Made by a program: the position numbers and the translations under genes. A stretch of DNA of 46,700 nucleotides. Origin: Thermodesulfobacteriaceae bacterium UBA6232. GTDB taxonomy: Bacteria > Desulfobacterota > Thermodesulfobacteria > Thermodesulfobacteriales > Thermodesulfobacteriaceae. The notes beneath the pieces were generated by a model that ran no database searches, was not told the origin of the DNA, and saw only the letters and a program-made list of their open reading frames with translations. Location of the stretch: NCBI GenBank assembly GCA_002441555.1, contig DJWK01000018.1, positions 19,808 to 66,507 of the forward strand, in the 5' to 3' direction. Positions 22,916-31,502 of the stretch are shown here, piece after piece (the first letter of the stretch is position 1; every line of letters begins with the position of its first letter).

Positions 22916-24232
22916 ATGATGAAGCGAAGTTTAAAAGGTTTTGGAATTACTGCTTTAACTTCTTTAAGTGTTTTATTTGCAGGGTCAACCCTTGCAAGCA
23001 GCCCTGTTAAAAAGGCAAAAAGTGTGGATGAACTTATTAAGATGTTTGATTCAAGCTCCTGTATGCAGTGTCATCAGAAGGAATACGAAGAATGGTCCCA
23101 GAGTTTACATGCAAGGTCCCTTATTGGAACTCCAAGGACTCTCTGAAGTATGGCAGGAACTGTTGAGTCCCTGTGGAAGGAATTCAAATATTCTGGGGTT
23201 AAATCTATTAACGACATTACTGCAGACAAACTTATGTTTTGTATGAAGTGTCATGCGCCTCAGGTTCAGTATCTTGAACCTTCTGGGGCAAAAGAACTGG
23301 CAGAGCTTTTAATTAAAGCAAGAAACGGTGATGAAGAGGCCTGGAAAAAGGTTGAACAGGTAAATATTAACTGTCTTATTTGCCATCAGGAAAAGGCCAT
23401 TGTTCACAAATGGCTTGATGGAGACATTGATAGAAATGCTATTTATGGAAAAAAGGAAGGAGCCCATTTTGATGCTAAATACAAAGTTTTGAAGAAATCT
23501 CCGGTAATTGGTAGTGCTGTTTTTTGTGGACAGTGTCATGGAACAGGGCCCAATTTTGAATTTCCTGAGCCCTCACAATGTGCCACAGCCTATGGAAGCT
23601 ATCTCCATGCCTATATTCCCAGTGGTGGGACCAAGGTCTGCCAGGATTGTCATATGAGAGAAGACAATCTTGGACATAAGATTCCTGCTTATCGAGATGA
23701 AAGAATGGTTAAGAAGGCTCTTGATTACTCTGTTGAGGCCATGGGATATTACTACTTGCATAAACCTGGTGATCTCAGGCCTACGGTAAGAGTTGTTGTA
23801 AAGATGAAGAACAAAGCTGGACACCGTATTCCTGATGGCTGACCTTCTCCAAACAAGCTGGTCCTTGAAGTGACCGGCAGAACAAAAGATGGAAAGGTTG
23901 TTTATAATAACCTTAAAGTTTTTATGCCCATGGCTGCTGGCTTTGATAGAGACAACAAAATGGCCTTTGGCGCCCATAGAAAAACCGGTTATATGGTTGA
24001 TACCTCCTTGCAGCCCGGAAAGGAAACCGTTAAAATCTTTGAATTCCCCTTCCCTTATGAAGATATAGAAAAGGAAGGCAAAAAAGTTAGAGAAATCAAG
24101 GCCAAAGAGGTTGAAGTTACTGTTAATCTCTGGTATTTACCCAGTAATGCTGCTGAAAATCTTGAAAAATTAGAAGAAGGAAAGGAGAAATTCCTTTTCT
24201 TCAGCGAAAAGAAACTGGTAAAAATCAATTAA
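22916..24232 (+). CDS. Pentahaem c-type cytochrome with two selenocysteines
   Basis: Read through in-frame TGA codons at 23144-23146 and 23840-23842, this is a 438-residue exported cytochrome. Signal peptide: MMKRSLKGFG then a hydrophobic stretch to about A27. Five CxxCH haem sites: CMQCH (49), CMKCH (109), CLICH (153), CGQCH (204), CQDCH (242). Sec is predicted at residue 77 (PRTL-U-SMAG) and 309 (GHRIPDG-U-PSPN, ahead of a beta-rich C-terminal domain). All three segments share one frame and codon style, and each UGA is followed by a hairpin in the SECIS range. RBS AAAGGAGGTG. It is the only gene between the iscU-like gene and a terminator. The substrate is unknown; the sulfur context suggests a sulfur or selenium oxyanion or polysulfide. 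Read as stops, the TGAs would leave three fragments, none with all five hemes. Confidence 0.88.
23154..23173 (+). promoter_or_regulatory. SECIS-like hairpin after the first UGA of the cytochrome
   Basis: CAGGAACT pairs with AGTCCCTG (one A-C mismatch in 8) around loop GTTG. The loop begins 16 nt after the UGA and starts with G, as bacterial SECIS models require. Confidence 0.65.
23844..23870 (+). promoter_or_regulatory. SECIS-like hairpin after the second UGA of the cytochrome
   Basis: An inner stem CAAG/CTTG (23854-23857 with 23864-23867) closes the hexaloop CUGGUC; a further CTT/AAG stem lies below after a left-hand bulge. The loop begins 16 nt after the UGA and contains GGUC, as in the E. 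coli fdhF loop and in the DsrE-like element of this window. The stem is shorter than in the other two. Confidence 0.6.
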
Positions 24233-24879
24233 CCAATCTTTTGGGGCCTTTTTGGGCCCCTCTTTATTTTTAATTTTACCCATACATAAAGGCCAATTAT
24301 AATAAAAGCAAAAAGAGCAATTCCCAAAGAGCCTTTATGAAGGTATTCCTTCAAAAGGGCTTCGTTTTTCCCAAAGTAATATCCACAAAGGGCAAGAAAG
24401 GTGCACCAGATGAAAGCCCCAAAGGTGGTGTAAAAACAGAAAAGGCCAAGGGCCATTCTTGCAAAACCTGCAGGAATAGAAATTACATGGCGAAGTCCTG
24501 GAAGAAGCCTTCCCACAAAGGTGCTTATGTGTCCGTGATTATTCCAAAAATTCTCCATTTTCAAAAAGGAAGCCTCGGTAAGTAAAACATATTTTCCGTA
24601 TCTTTTTATAAAGCGCAAAAAAGCAGGTCTCCCAAATTTTAAGGCAAGATAGTAATTAAAAAGAGCTCCAACAAGACTTCCAAAGGTTCCAGCAAGAATT
24701 ACCCCAAAAAGATTTAACTTTCCTTTTGAAGCAAGATAGGCTGCAGGAGGAACTATTATTTCACTCGGTATGGGAATAAGGGTTGACTCAAGGGCCATTA
24801 AAAAGAAAACCCCAAAATAGGAGGTCTTCTCAAAAAATAACAGGATATTTCCTAAAATTTCGTAGATCCACTTTTCCAT
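24229..24879 (-). CDS. DedA family membrane protein
   Basis: A 216-residue polytopic inner-membrane protein. Family marks: LESTLIPIPSEIIVPPAAYLA, ALFNYYLALKFGRP, and FVGRLLPGLRHVISIPAGFARM with the conserved Arg and Pro. DedA proteins act in lipid carrier (undecaprenyl phosphate) or phospholipid flipping and membrane homeostasis. I start at 24879, preceded by GGGAGA, not at an ATG 33 nt upstream. Its 3' end overlaps the cytochrome stop by 4 nt. Confidence 0.9.
   Translation of the reverse strand: MEKWIYEILGNILLFFEKTSYFGVFFLMALESTLIPIPSEIIVPPAAYLASKGKLNLFGVILAGTFGSLVGALFNYYLALKFGRPAFLRFIKRYGKYVLLTEASFLKMENFWNNHGHISTFVGRLLPGLRHVISIPAGFARMALGLFCFYTTFGAFIWCTFLALCGYYFGKNEALLKEYLHKGSLGIALFAFIIIGLYVWVKLKIKRGPKRPQKIG
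24243..24270 (+). terminator. Terminator of the cytochrome gene, inside the dedA 3' end
   Basis: GGGGCC (24243-24248) pairs with GGCCCC (24255-24260) and is followed by TCTTTATTTT. It starts 11 nt after the cytochrome stop, and on the other strand it encodes the last dedA codons. Confidence 0.75.
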
Positions 24880-25024
24880 AGGTCTTCTCCCAAAATTAAG
24901 ACATTTTAACATTCAAGCCTTATATCTTCAAGAAAATTTGGATTGCTTTTTACATTTATTAAGTTAAGATAAAATTTATTCTTGCAAACTTTTTTAGAAT
25001 TAGAATATATTATTCTTAACCGAA

Positions 25025-26835
25025 ATGAACATAAAGGATTTTCTGAATCCCAAAAGTTTTGGAATTCGCTTCTTTTTAGAGACCTTAGGAACCGCTATGG
25101 CCCTTTTTTTGGCCTTTATAAGTTTTTCTCTATATCATTTCATAAAACAAGACCTTTTAACAAAGAAATCATCCTTAAAAACATTAAAACAGAGCTAAAT
25201 CTTCTATGTAAAGACCTCACTGAAGATTATCTAAAGAAGCGCATAAGTCTTGGTGAATTTTTTGAAAAGGCTTCTCAAGAGCTATTGTATGATTATAGGG
25301 CTCGCCTTGTAAGTAGGACAGAAGAGATTATTGAGCACCACAATAAAGAATTAATGGAGTTACCCCTAAAAAAGGGCCAAGATTTCTCCTATTATTTAAG
25401 TGAAACTTATGATTGTGAATTCTTTAACTTTTCTCAAAAATTTGGTTATACCAAAATGGATCTCATTAGATATTTTTTAGAGCAAGTTTTTACTTTGCTT
25501 GGTATATGTTTTTTTATTTTTGCTTTTGGTCTTGTATTACTTATTCAAAGGTATTCAAAATTTAGAAGGCCCCTTAAGGAGATAGAGCAAAGCCTAAAAG
25601 AGGGTAAAATTCCTGAAAAATCGGGATATACAGAGCTTGATATGATGATTGAGGCCATTGAAAACTATGTGGAAAACCAGAAGAAGTTACTTGAAACTCA
25701 GAAATTGATAGAAGCCCAAATGGCTAAGCAGGAGAAACTGGCTGCCCTTGGGACCATGGCTGGTGGATTTGCTCACGAATTCAATAATCTCCTCCAGATG
25801 ATTCTTACAAGTCTTGAACTTGCAAAGGTTCACCTTCAAAAGAATCAGACCGAGGAGGCCTTAAAACATCTCTCCCAGATTGAGAGGGTAAGTAAGAGAG
25901 GCCAGAACCTTGCCTCACGCATTCTCTTTATCAGCAAGCCAACTCCTGGAGAAAGCACTCAGATCTGCCAGGTTCTTAAGGAGTTAAAGCCTCTTTTTCG
26001 CTCTCTCATACCTCGGGATATTGAGTTTAGCTTAGATATAGACTTGCAATGTCCTTGTATAGTAAATTTATCTGAAGAGGCAACCAAGGAGATTCTCCTC
26101 AATCTAATTAAAAATTCTGTTGATGCACTGGAAGGCCCTATCAAAAAGGGAAGAAATAAGGAGATTCGCTTGACATTAAAGTCCGTTGAACATTATGCAT
26201 TACTTGAGGTTTCAGATACGGGATGCGGCCTTTCTGAGGAACAAAAGAAAAGGATATTTGAACCCTTTTACACTACCAAGGGCCCTCAAAAGGGAACAGG
26301 GCTTGGTCTCTACATGGTCTATAATCTTGTTCAATCGGCAGGAGGAAAAATAGAGGTTGAAAGCGCTCCAGGTGAGGGCACAACTTTCAGAATCTACCTT
26401 CCCCTTGTAAAAACAGAGCTCAAAAAGGAAGAAAAGGCCCTAACAGAAGAAGAAAAAAGAGAAGAAATACCCTTTAAAAAGGTTCTTCTGGTTGACGATG
26501 AAGAGGATATAAGGGAAACCCTGAAGGAATTTCTGGAATTTAAGAAATTAGAGGTTCATACCGCTCCCAATGGAAAGGTGGCCCTGGAAAAACTTCTTTC
26601 AGAAAGTTTTGATCTTCTTTTGGTGGATATGTATATGCCTGAAATGGATGGTCTCACCCTTGTTAAGGAAGCAGAAAAGGCCTTGCAGAATCTTCCTTTT
26701 ATAATCATCATGACAGGTTTTGCAGGGGAACTAACCGATGAGCTAAAGGATCTCCTGGAAAGAAAAGTGGTAAAAAGGGTCTTGAGAAAGCCCTTTTCTC
26801 TTATGGACTTAGAGAAAATTTTACAGGCCTCCTGA
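25025..26835 (+). pseudogene. Hybrid sensor histidine kinase with a 1-nt frameshift
   Basis: The kinase part is complete: coiled linker, HisKA with GGFAHEFNNLLQ, HATPase with NLIKNSVDALE, DTGCGLSEE and GTGLGLYMV, and a C-terminal receiver (VDDEEDIRE, phospho-Asp in LLVDMYMPEMDG, Lys in LRKPF). The natural N-terminus, with a membrane helix (ALFLAFISFSLYHFI), is in another frame and begins at ATG 25025. The frames join if one A is added to AAAA at 25186-25189, giving about 603 residues with two membrane helices flanking a periplasmic sensor. As the sequence stands, the first frame stops at 25196. A TTG at 24982 opens the downstream frame but yields a soluble, atypical N-terminus. Either a recent inactivation or a base-count error. 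Confidence 0.78.
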
Positions 26836-26836
26836 A

Positions 26837-27526
26837 ATGAATAGACTCAAGCTTTACCTTTATATCTTTCTGGGGATTCTCTTTTTTACTAAAATAGCCA
26901 TGGCCTACGAATTCCCTGTGCTTTCCGATAACCCCCTTCTTCCCCCTTTTCATCAAATAGATAAGAAGAGACTCTGTGCCTATCCCCAGATAATTATCTA
27001 TGGAATAAATTCTTATCTTCAAGTAAAAGATAAACCCTGTCCCAATCAAGTAAGAATTATAACGGGTATTCTTTATCTTTCTCGTGTCTATCATCCCTCA
27101 AATATCTACATCTCCCCTCTTCCTGATCCAAAAACCCTGAGGGCCTTTGGAGATAGGTTTACCGTTATATACTCCAACCATCTTGGTTTTTATGTAGAGG
27201 AACTCAAAAAATATTATGACTTAAAAATCGTTAAACTTAAATCCATTTATGACCTTGAAAAAATCCTTCCTCAGGTGTTAAAGGAAAGGAGAAAAATCAT
27301 ACTTCTTCCCGATGAATTCCTCCTTGACGAGAGAGGTCTTGCTATTTTAAGATACTGGCTTAAGAAATATCCTCATGCTACAATTATCAATCTATTAGGA
27401 TTAAACTTTGAATATCCAAAAATGATTACCATCCCCTTTAGCCAAAGAAAATATTTAGAAGAAATTTTAAAGTTTTTAAAAAGTGAGGATCTTGAGAGAG
27501 GAAAGATATACTATGTGGTTTATTAG
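26837..27526 (+). CDS. Exported protein of unknown function beside a TonB receptor
   Basis: A 229-residue protein with a clear signal peptide (LYIFLGILFFTKIAMA then YEFPV). The mature part alternates hydrophobic strands and Lys-rich helices (YSNHLGFYVEELKKYY, KKYPHATIINLLG) in the manner of a periplasmic binding-protein lobe, but I do not recognise the family. It follows the kinase gene with a 1-nt gap and overlaps the TonB-receptor gene by 14 nt, so the three form one transcription unit. It may supply ligand recognition for the kinase or receptor (inference). Confidence 0.7.
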   Translation: MNRLKLYLYIFLGILFFTKIAMAYEFPVLSDNPLLPPFHQIDKKRLCAYPQIIIYGINSYLQVKDKPCPNQVRIITGILYLSRVYHPSNIYISPLPDPKTLRAFGDRFTVIYSNHLGFYVEELKKYYDLKIVKLKSIYDLEKILPQVLKERRKIILLPDEFLLDERGLAILRYWLKKYPHATIINLLGLNFEYPKMITIPFSQRKYLEEILKFLKSEDLERGKIYYVVY

Positions 27527-29450
27527 CTCTTTACTTGCCTTAATTTTGGGGGTTTTCCTTATTAATACCCACCTTAGGGCTGAAGAAGAGAAGTCCTTTA
27601 TAAGGGAACTTGCCTTAAAGGAACTTGCAGTTATCAAAGGGGCCTCACTGTGGGAGGAGTCTCTTTCAGATAGTCCGGTTCCTGTTATGATATATGAAAG
27701 AGACTACTTCCAGAGGTTTGGTTTCAAAAATCTTAGAGATTTCTTGGATTATCTTCCCTCCTATTATCTCAGCTCTGGTTATGGGGAGCGTTCTATTACC
27801 TTCCGCGGATTTAGAAGCATAACCTCATCAAGTGTTCTCTTCCTTGAAAATTTTCAGAGACTTACCTCACCTGATTATGAAAGTTTTCCAGTGGATAGAG
27901 CCTATTCCCTTAAAGACCTTTCAAAGATTGAAATGCTTTACGGAGCAGGAGGGGCACTATATGGTGGAGGAAGTTTCAGTGGGGTTTCCCTCCTTGAAAG
28001 AAGTCCAGAAAAAGAGGGATTATCCCTTGAGGCTGAAATAGGCGAATTTTCTTAAGAGAGATATCTTGCCCGCATAAACTACAAGGACCTTTACCTTCTT
28101 GCTCAAAGTGGAAAAAGGGGAGAAGATGAAAACCACGGGCTTAAAAATTATGAGACCAATTCTGCAGAAACCATAATGGGAAAATATACCTGGAAGAGCG
28201 GTTTTCTCTCTCTCATTTACATGCAAGAAAAAACCGAACTGGATAGAAATATAATAGGTGAAAGGATTAATCCAGACTTAAAAACACGCCTTGGAGATGA
28301 GGTTAAGGTCTCCTACTTTGGCTTGAATCTTTATCAGGAGTTCCCCCTTAATCCCTTCTGGAAGTTTACTATTGTTCCTTCTTTCACAACCTTTTAGGCG
28401 GAAATCCCCTACTACACCAGTATAAACACCTTTCCCCTTTTCATTAATAAATTTTCTCCGAGACGCCTGGATCTCCTTACCTTTCTTACTGGAGAGGGTG
28501 GCTTTGGTAAGGTAATTTTTGGGGCTGAACTCCAAAAAAGGGAATTCAGAGATTATTCCACAGAGTTTTACTTCAAATCCGGACCAGGTCTACAAAGATT
28601 TCTATACAATTACAAAGAGGATGACGATTTAATGCATGCCTTCTTTATTGGGTATAAAAGGGAATTTAACAGCTGGATTCTAAACCTTGGGGCAAGATAT
28701 GAACACTACGAAGGTTATCCTGGAAAAGTTATCCCCAGGTTAGGACTTATTTATAAGCTAAACCCCAGATGGACATTTCTTTTGAGCTATACCGAAGGCT
28801 TCAATATTCCCTCCTTCTTCCATAAAAGGGATTGGTTTATACCTCTGGGAACCATTTCCTATACCTTCCACAAACTCTCTCCAGAACGGGAAAAAACCTA
28901 TCAGATCTCCGTTTTGTATAAAAGAGACGAAGATCTCAAATTAAGAGGAACCCTTTTTTATCAAAAACAGAAAGATCGCATCTGGTATGATTCTGTAAAA
29001 AGGGAAGAGGTAAACTTTCCCTCCTTTAGCTCAGCCGGTCTTGAATTGGAGTTAACTGGCAAAAGAGGAGAACTTCTTTATTTTCTAAATTATTCCTATT
29101 TTAAGCTTCTTGAGGCCAAAAATCAGCCCTTTATTTATAAGGAGGACTACATCATAGGTTTCCCTCGCTGGATGTTAAAAGGAGGTATAAGCCTGAAACT
29201 TCCCTTTTATCCTGCAAGTTATCTTTCACCTTCCTTTAAATTTATTGGCCCAACAAGAGATAGAGGAGGTAAAATTGTTTCTGATTACTTTGTGTGGGAT
29301 TTAAATTATCGTTTAAATCTTTTCAAGAATATCTCACTTGAAGCCAAAATTGAAAATCTCTTTGACAAACACTATAAAAGGGCTGGTTCTATGGAGGCTA
29401 TTCCCTGGGATGGAAGACGCGCAAGCTTAGAACTTAAGCTTGACTTTTAA
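27513..29450 (+). pseudogene. TonB-dependent outer-membrane receptor with TAA and TAG in frame
   Basis: The full span of about 645 codons in a single frame reads as a TonB receptor: signal peptide (FISSLLALILGVFLINTHLRA), plug domain with LRDFLDYLPSYYL, ITFRGFRS and IEMLYGAGGALYGGGSFSGV, then a barrel of amphipathic strands ending in NLFDKHYKRAGSM and RRASLELKLDF with the terminal aromatic Phe. Two stops interrupt it, TAA at 28053-28055 (codon 181) and TAG at 28395-28397 (codon 295). No frameshift or deletion is visible. Both could come from Gln codons (CAA, CAG) by a single C-to-T change. Neither is a Sec codon, so readthrough is unlikely. Start at 27513 chosen for GAGAGGAAAG upstream. Confidence 0.82.
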
Positions 29451-29460
29451 AGAATCTTTC

Positions 29461-29577
29461 TCAAAGGATACCTTTAAAAACTTTCATCTTCAATCTTCTT
29501 ATCTCAGAGTAATCAAAGATCTTCATCTTTAAATTGCCCCATTTCTTTAAGTCTCTTTCAAAAAGCCACAAGGCCAT
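29461..29577 (-). pseudogene. Possible C-terminal gene remnant or small ORF
   Basis: A 38-codon stretch from ATG to TGA with a protein-like pattern (MALWLFERDLKKWGNLKMK, then FDYSEIRRLKMKVFKGIL); the frame stays open 9 codons further upstream (RFASPSFD). No ribosome binding site is clear and I do not recognise the family. Together with the broken receptor next to it, it may be debris of a lost gene. The remainder of the gap up to the tRNA promoter looks empty. Confidence 0.3.
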
Positions 29578-29647
29578 ATCAAAAGATGGGCTTGCAAATC
29601 TTTAACATATTACCCAGTCTGAAAATCTTTAGAGGCATCTATGGTTC

Positions 29648-29675
29648 TTGACAATCCAGGGATAAAGGTTATTAT
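29648..29675 (+). promoter_or_regulatory. Promoter for tRNA-Glu
   Basis: Consensus TTGACA (29648-29653), 16-nt spacer and TATTAT (29670-29675), ending 20 nt before the tRNA. Confidence 0.65.
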
Positions 29676-29695
29676 TTAAAATATTCAAAGACTTA

Positions 29696-29768
29696 GCCCC
29701 CATCGTCTAGTGGACTAGGATACTGGCCTCTCACGCCAGAGACACGGGTTCGAATCCCGTTGGGGGCG
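29696..29768 (+). tRNA. tRNA-Glu (anticodon CTC)
   Basis: A 73-nt cloverleaf. The acceptor arm GCCCCCA pairs with TGGGGGC, discriminator G; the anticodon stem CTGGC/GCCAG holds loop CTCTCAC with anticodon CTC; the T arm is ACGGG-TTCGAAT-CCCGT. CCA is not encoded. It reads the GAG codon. A radical SAM gene starts 15 nt after it. Confidence 0.95.
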
Positions 29769-29783
29769 CTTTTTGTTCAGTCT

Positions 29784-31160
29784 GTGAAAGAGATTGATTT
29801 TCTTCTTGTCAATCCCTGGATTTATGATTTTTCTGCCCATGATTTTTGGCTAAGGCCATACGGTCTTCTGAAACTGGCAGGTCTTCTCCGCAAAGAGGGA
29901 TATAAAATTCACCTTCTTGATCTCCTTGATCCCTTTCATCCAGAACTTCCCAAACCACTCAAAAGAAAGGCCTACGGAACTGGCCATTTCTATAAAGAGG
30001 CTATTCCTAAACCTCATTTTTTCAGAGATATCCCAAGGAGATACTTTCGCTACGGCATGCCTTTCAAACTTTTTCTAAAGGAAATCTCAGGCCTTAAATT
30101 CAAGGCAGTTTTTCTTTCAACCACAATGACTTACTGGTATCCAGGGCTTTTTGTCCTTATTGATTTTTTTGCAAGGAATTTTTCCGATACCCCTATTTTC
30201 ATCAGTGGCATTTATGCCAAATTATGCAGAGCCCATCTTGAGGATTTTATTTCCCGCTATTCCTGGGCTCAAATAGAAGTGGTTTCAGAACCTATGGAAG
30301 ATTTTGTTAAGAAACTTAAAAGACAATTCCTTCCAAAAGGAGATCCCCATCCCTTTGATTATCCAGCCTTTGATTTATACAGAGAAATCCCTTATGTGGT
30401 TATGCTTACTTCCCTTGGCTGTCCCTTTAATTGTCCCTATTGCGCTTCTAAAAAGCTTTATCCCCATTTTATTCAAAAGGAACCTCTCAAAGTGGTTGAA
30501 GAGATTGAATTCTGGCACAAAAAATATGGGGTAATAGATTTTGCCTTTTATGATGATGCTCTCCTTGTTAATTTTGAAAAACACCTTGGAGTTATCCTTG
30601 AAGAGGTCTTAAAGAGGAATCTTAAGGTTCGCTTTCATACACCCAATGCCCTTCATGCCAGGTTTATAACAATAGAGGTGGCAAAGCTTTTAAAAATAAG
30701 TGGTTTTGTCACCATAAGGCTTGGGCTTGAAAGGGTGGAAGATCGTTTGGATGAAAAGGTTACCCTTTCAGAATTTGAAGAGGCTGTAAGTAATCTCAAA
30801 AAAGCTGGCTTTACTCCAAGAGAGCTTGGAGCTTATCTTTTATATGGCCTTCCTGAGGAAGACTTTGAAAAAGTTGAAAGGGCCTTAAACTATCTTTATG
30901 AACTAAGGGTTTCTCCTTATCTTTCTGAATTTTCCCCAATCCCAGGAACGCCTCTTTTTGACGAGGCTGAAAAATCCTCCCGCTATCCCCTCTCTGAAGA
31001 TCCCCTTTTTACCAACAAAAGCGCTTTTCCTGCCCTAAGAAATCCAGACTGGAAAAAAATTCATCAAGTGAAAAATCTTGCAAAAACTATAAGAAAAACC
31101 CTCCTGGAAAGTTCAGCTCAAGCCTTTCAAGAAGCCTCCTGTCTGGGAGGCAAAGGTTGA
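29784..31160 (+). CDS. Radical SAM protein with N-terminal B12-binding-like domain
   Basis: About 458 residues. The N-terminal part (IDFLLVNPW, GLLKLAGLLRKEGYKIHLLDLL) resembles a cobalamin-binding Rossmann domain of class B radical SAM enzymes. The cluster motif is CPFNCPYC (CxxxCxxC), followed by DFAFYDDALL and later VTIRLGLERVEDR, GLPEE and EFSPIPGTPLFDEAE, as in methylthiotransferase/elongator-like TIM barrels. Substrate unknown. Start: GTG 29784 is the first plausible start beyond the tRNA (an upstream TTG lies inside it); no good ribosome binding site is visible. Its last 74 nt overlap the Nudix gene on the other strand. Confidence 0.82.
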   Translation: MKEIDFLLVNPWIYDFSAHDFWLRPYGLLKLAGLLRKEGYKIHLLDLLDPFHPELPKPLKRKAYGTGHFYKEAIPKPHFFRDIPRRYFRYGMPFKLFLKEISGLKFKAVFLSTTMTYWYPGLFVLIDFFARNFSDTPIFISGIYAKLCRAHLEDFISRYSWAQIEVVSEPMEDFVKKLKRQFLPKGDPHPFDYPAFDLYREIPYVVMLTSLGCPFNCPYCASKKLYPHFIQKEPLKVVEEIEFWHKKYGVIDFAFYDDALLVNFEKHLGVILEEVLKRNLKVRFHTPNALHARFITIEVAKLLKISGFVTIRLGLERVEDRLDEKVTLSEFEEAVSNLKKAGFTPRELGAYLLYGLPEEDFEKVERALNYLYELRVSPYLSEFSPIPGTPLFDEAEKSSRYPLSEDPLFTNKSAFPALRNPDWKKIHQVKNLAKTIRKTLLESSAQAFQEASCLGGKG

Positions 31161-31497
31161 GCTTCAAAGCTTGAGAAACCCGGTAAAAACCTCCCTCCTT
31201 TGCCTCCTTAAGCACTATCTCTCCTTCGTAATCCTTAATCCAGAAAAGGTGAATCTCTATTATAAGGTCCTCTTTTTCTTCCTTTTCTATGTCCAAAAAC
31301 TTAACTTCCTTTGCCTTTATTCCGAGCTCTTCAAATAACTCCCTTTTTAAGGCCTCAATTAAACTCTCTCCCTCTTCAACCTTTCCTCCTGGAAACTCAA
31401 AAAGCCCGCCATCTCTTTTCCCTTCAGGCCTTTTAACAAGAAAGAGCTTACCCTTATCAACAATTAATCCTGCAACAACTCTTATAAGGGGCTTCAT
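31087..31497 (-). CDS. Nudix hydrolase, MutT-like
   Basis: A 136-residue Nudix enzyme. The box GGKVEEGESLIEALKREL-FEELGI matches GX5EX7REUXEEXGU. VAGLIVDKGKLFLVKRP and the FEFPGGK context resemble 8-oxo-dGTP/MutT-type sanitising enzymes, but substrate cannot be assigned. It lies 5 nt downstream of purB on the same strand and its end overlaps the radical SAM gene in the opposite direction. Confidence 0.88.
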   Translation of the reverse strand: MKPLIRVVAGLIVDKGKLFLVKRPEGKRDGGLFEFPGGKVEEGESLIEALKRELFEELGIKAKEVKFLDIEKEEKEDLIIEIHLFWIKDYEGEIVLKEAKEGGFYRVSQALKLNLCLPDRRLLERLELNFPGGFFL

Positions 31498-31502
31498 TAA
31501 GT

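Noticed and set aside
22916..24232. Genome-wide TGA recoding as an explanation for the UGA codons
   Set aside because: TGA is used as a normal stop elsewhere, for example at the end of the tusA-like gene (20803-20805) and of mutL, so only context-specific Sec decoding fits.
24982..25024. TTG at 24982 as the start of the hybrid kinase
   Set aside because: It yields a soluble N-terminus unlike sensor kinases, whereas the ATG at 25025 in the other frame gives a proper membrane helix.
27513..29450. Selenocysteine or pyrrolysine readthrough of the TonB receptor
   Set aside because: The stops are TAA and TAG, not TGA, both look derived from Gln codons, and TAA and TAG terminate many other genes here.
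29696..29768. Integration site or mobile element at tRNA-Glu
   Set aside because: No integrase and no repeated tRNA 3' end were noticed in the window.
29760..29783. TTG at 29760 as the start of the radical SAM gene
   Set aside because: It lies inside the tRNA-Glu acceptor arm.
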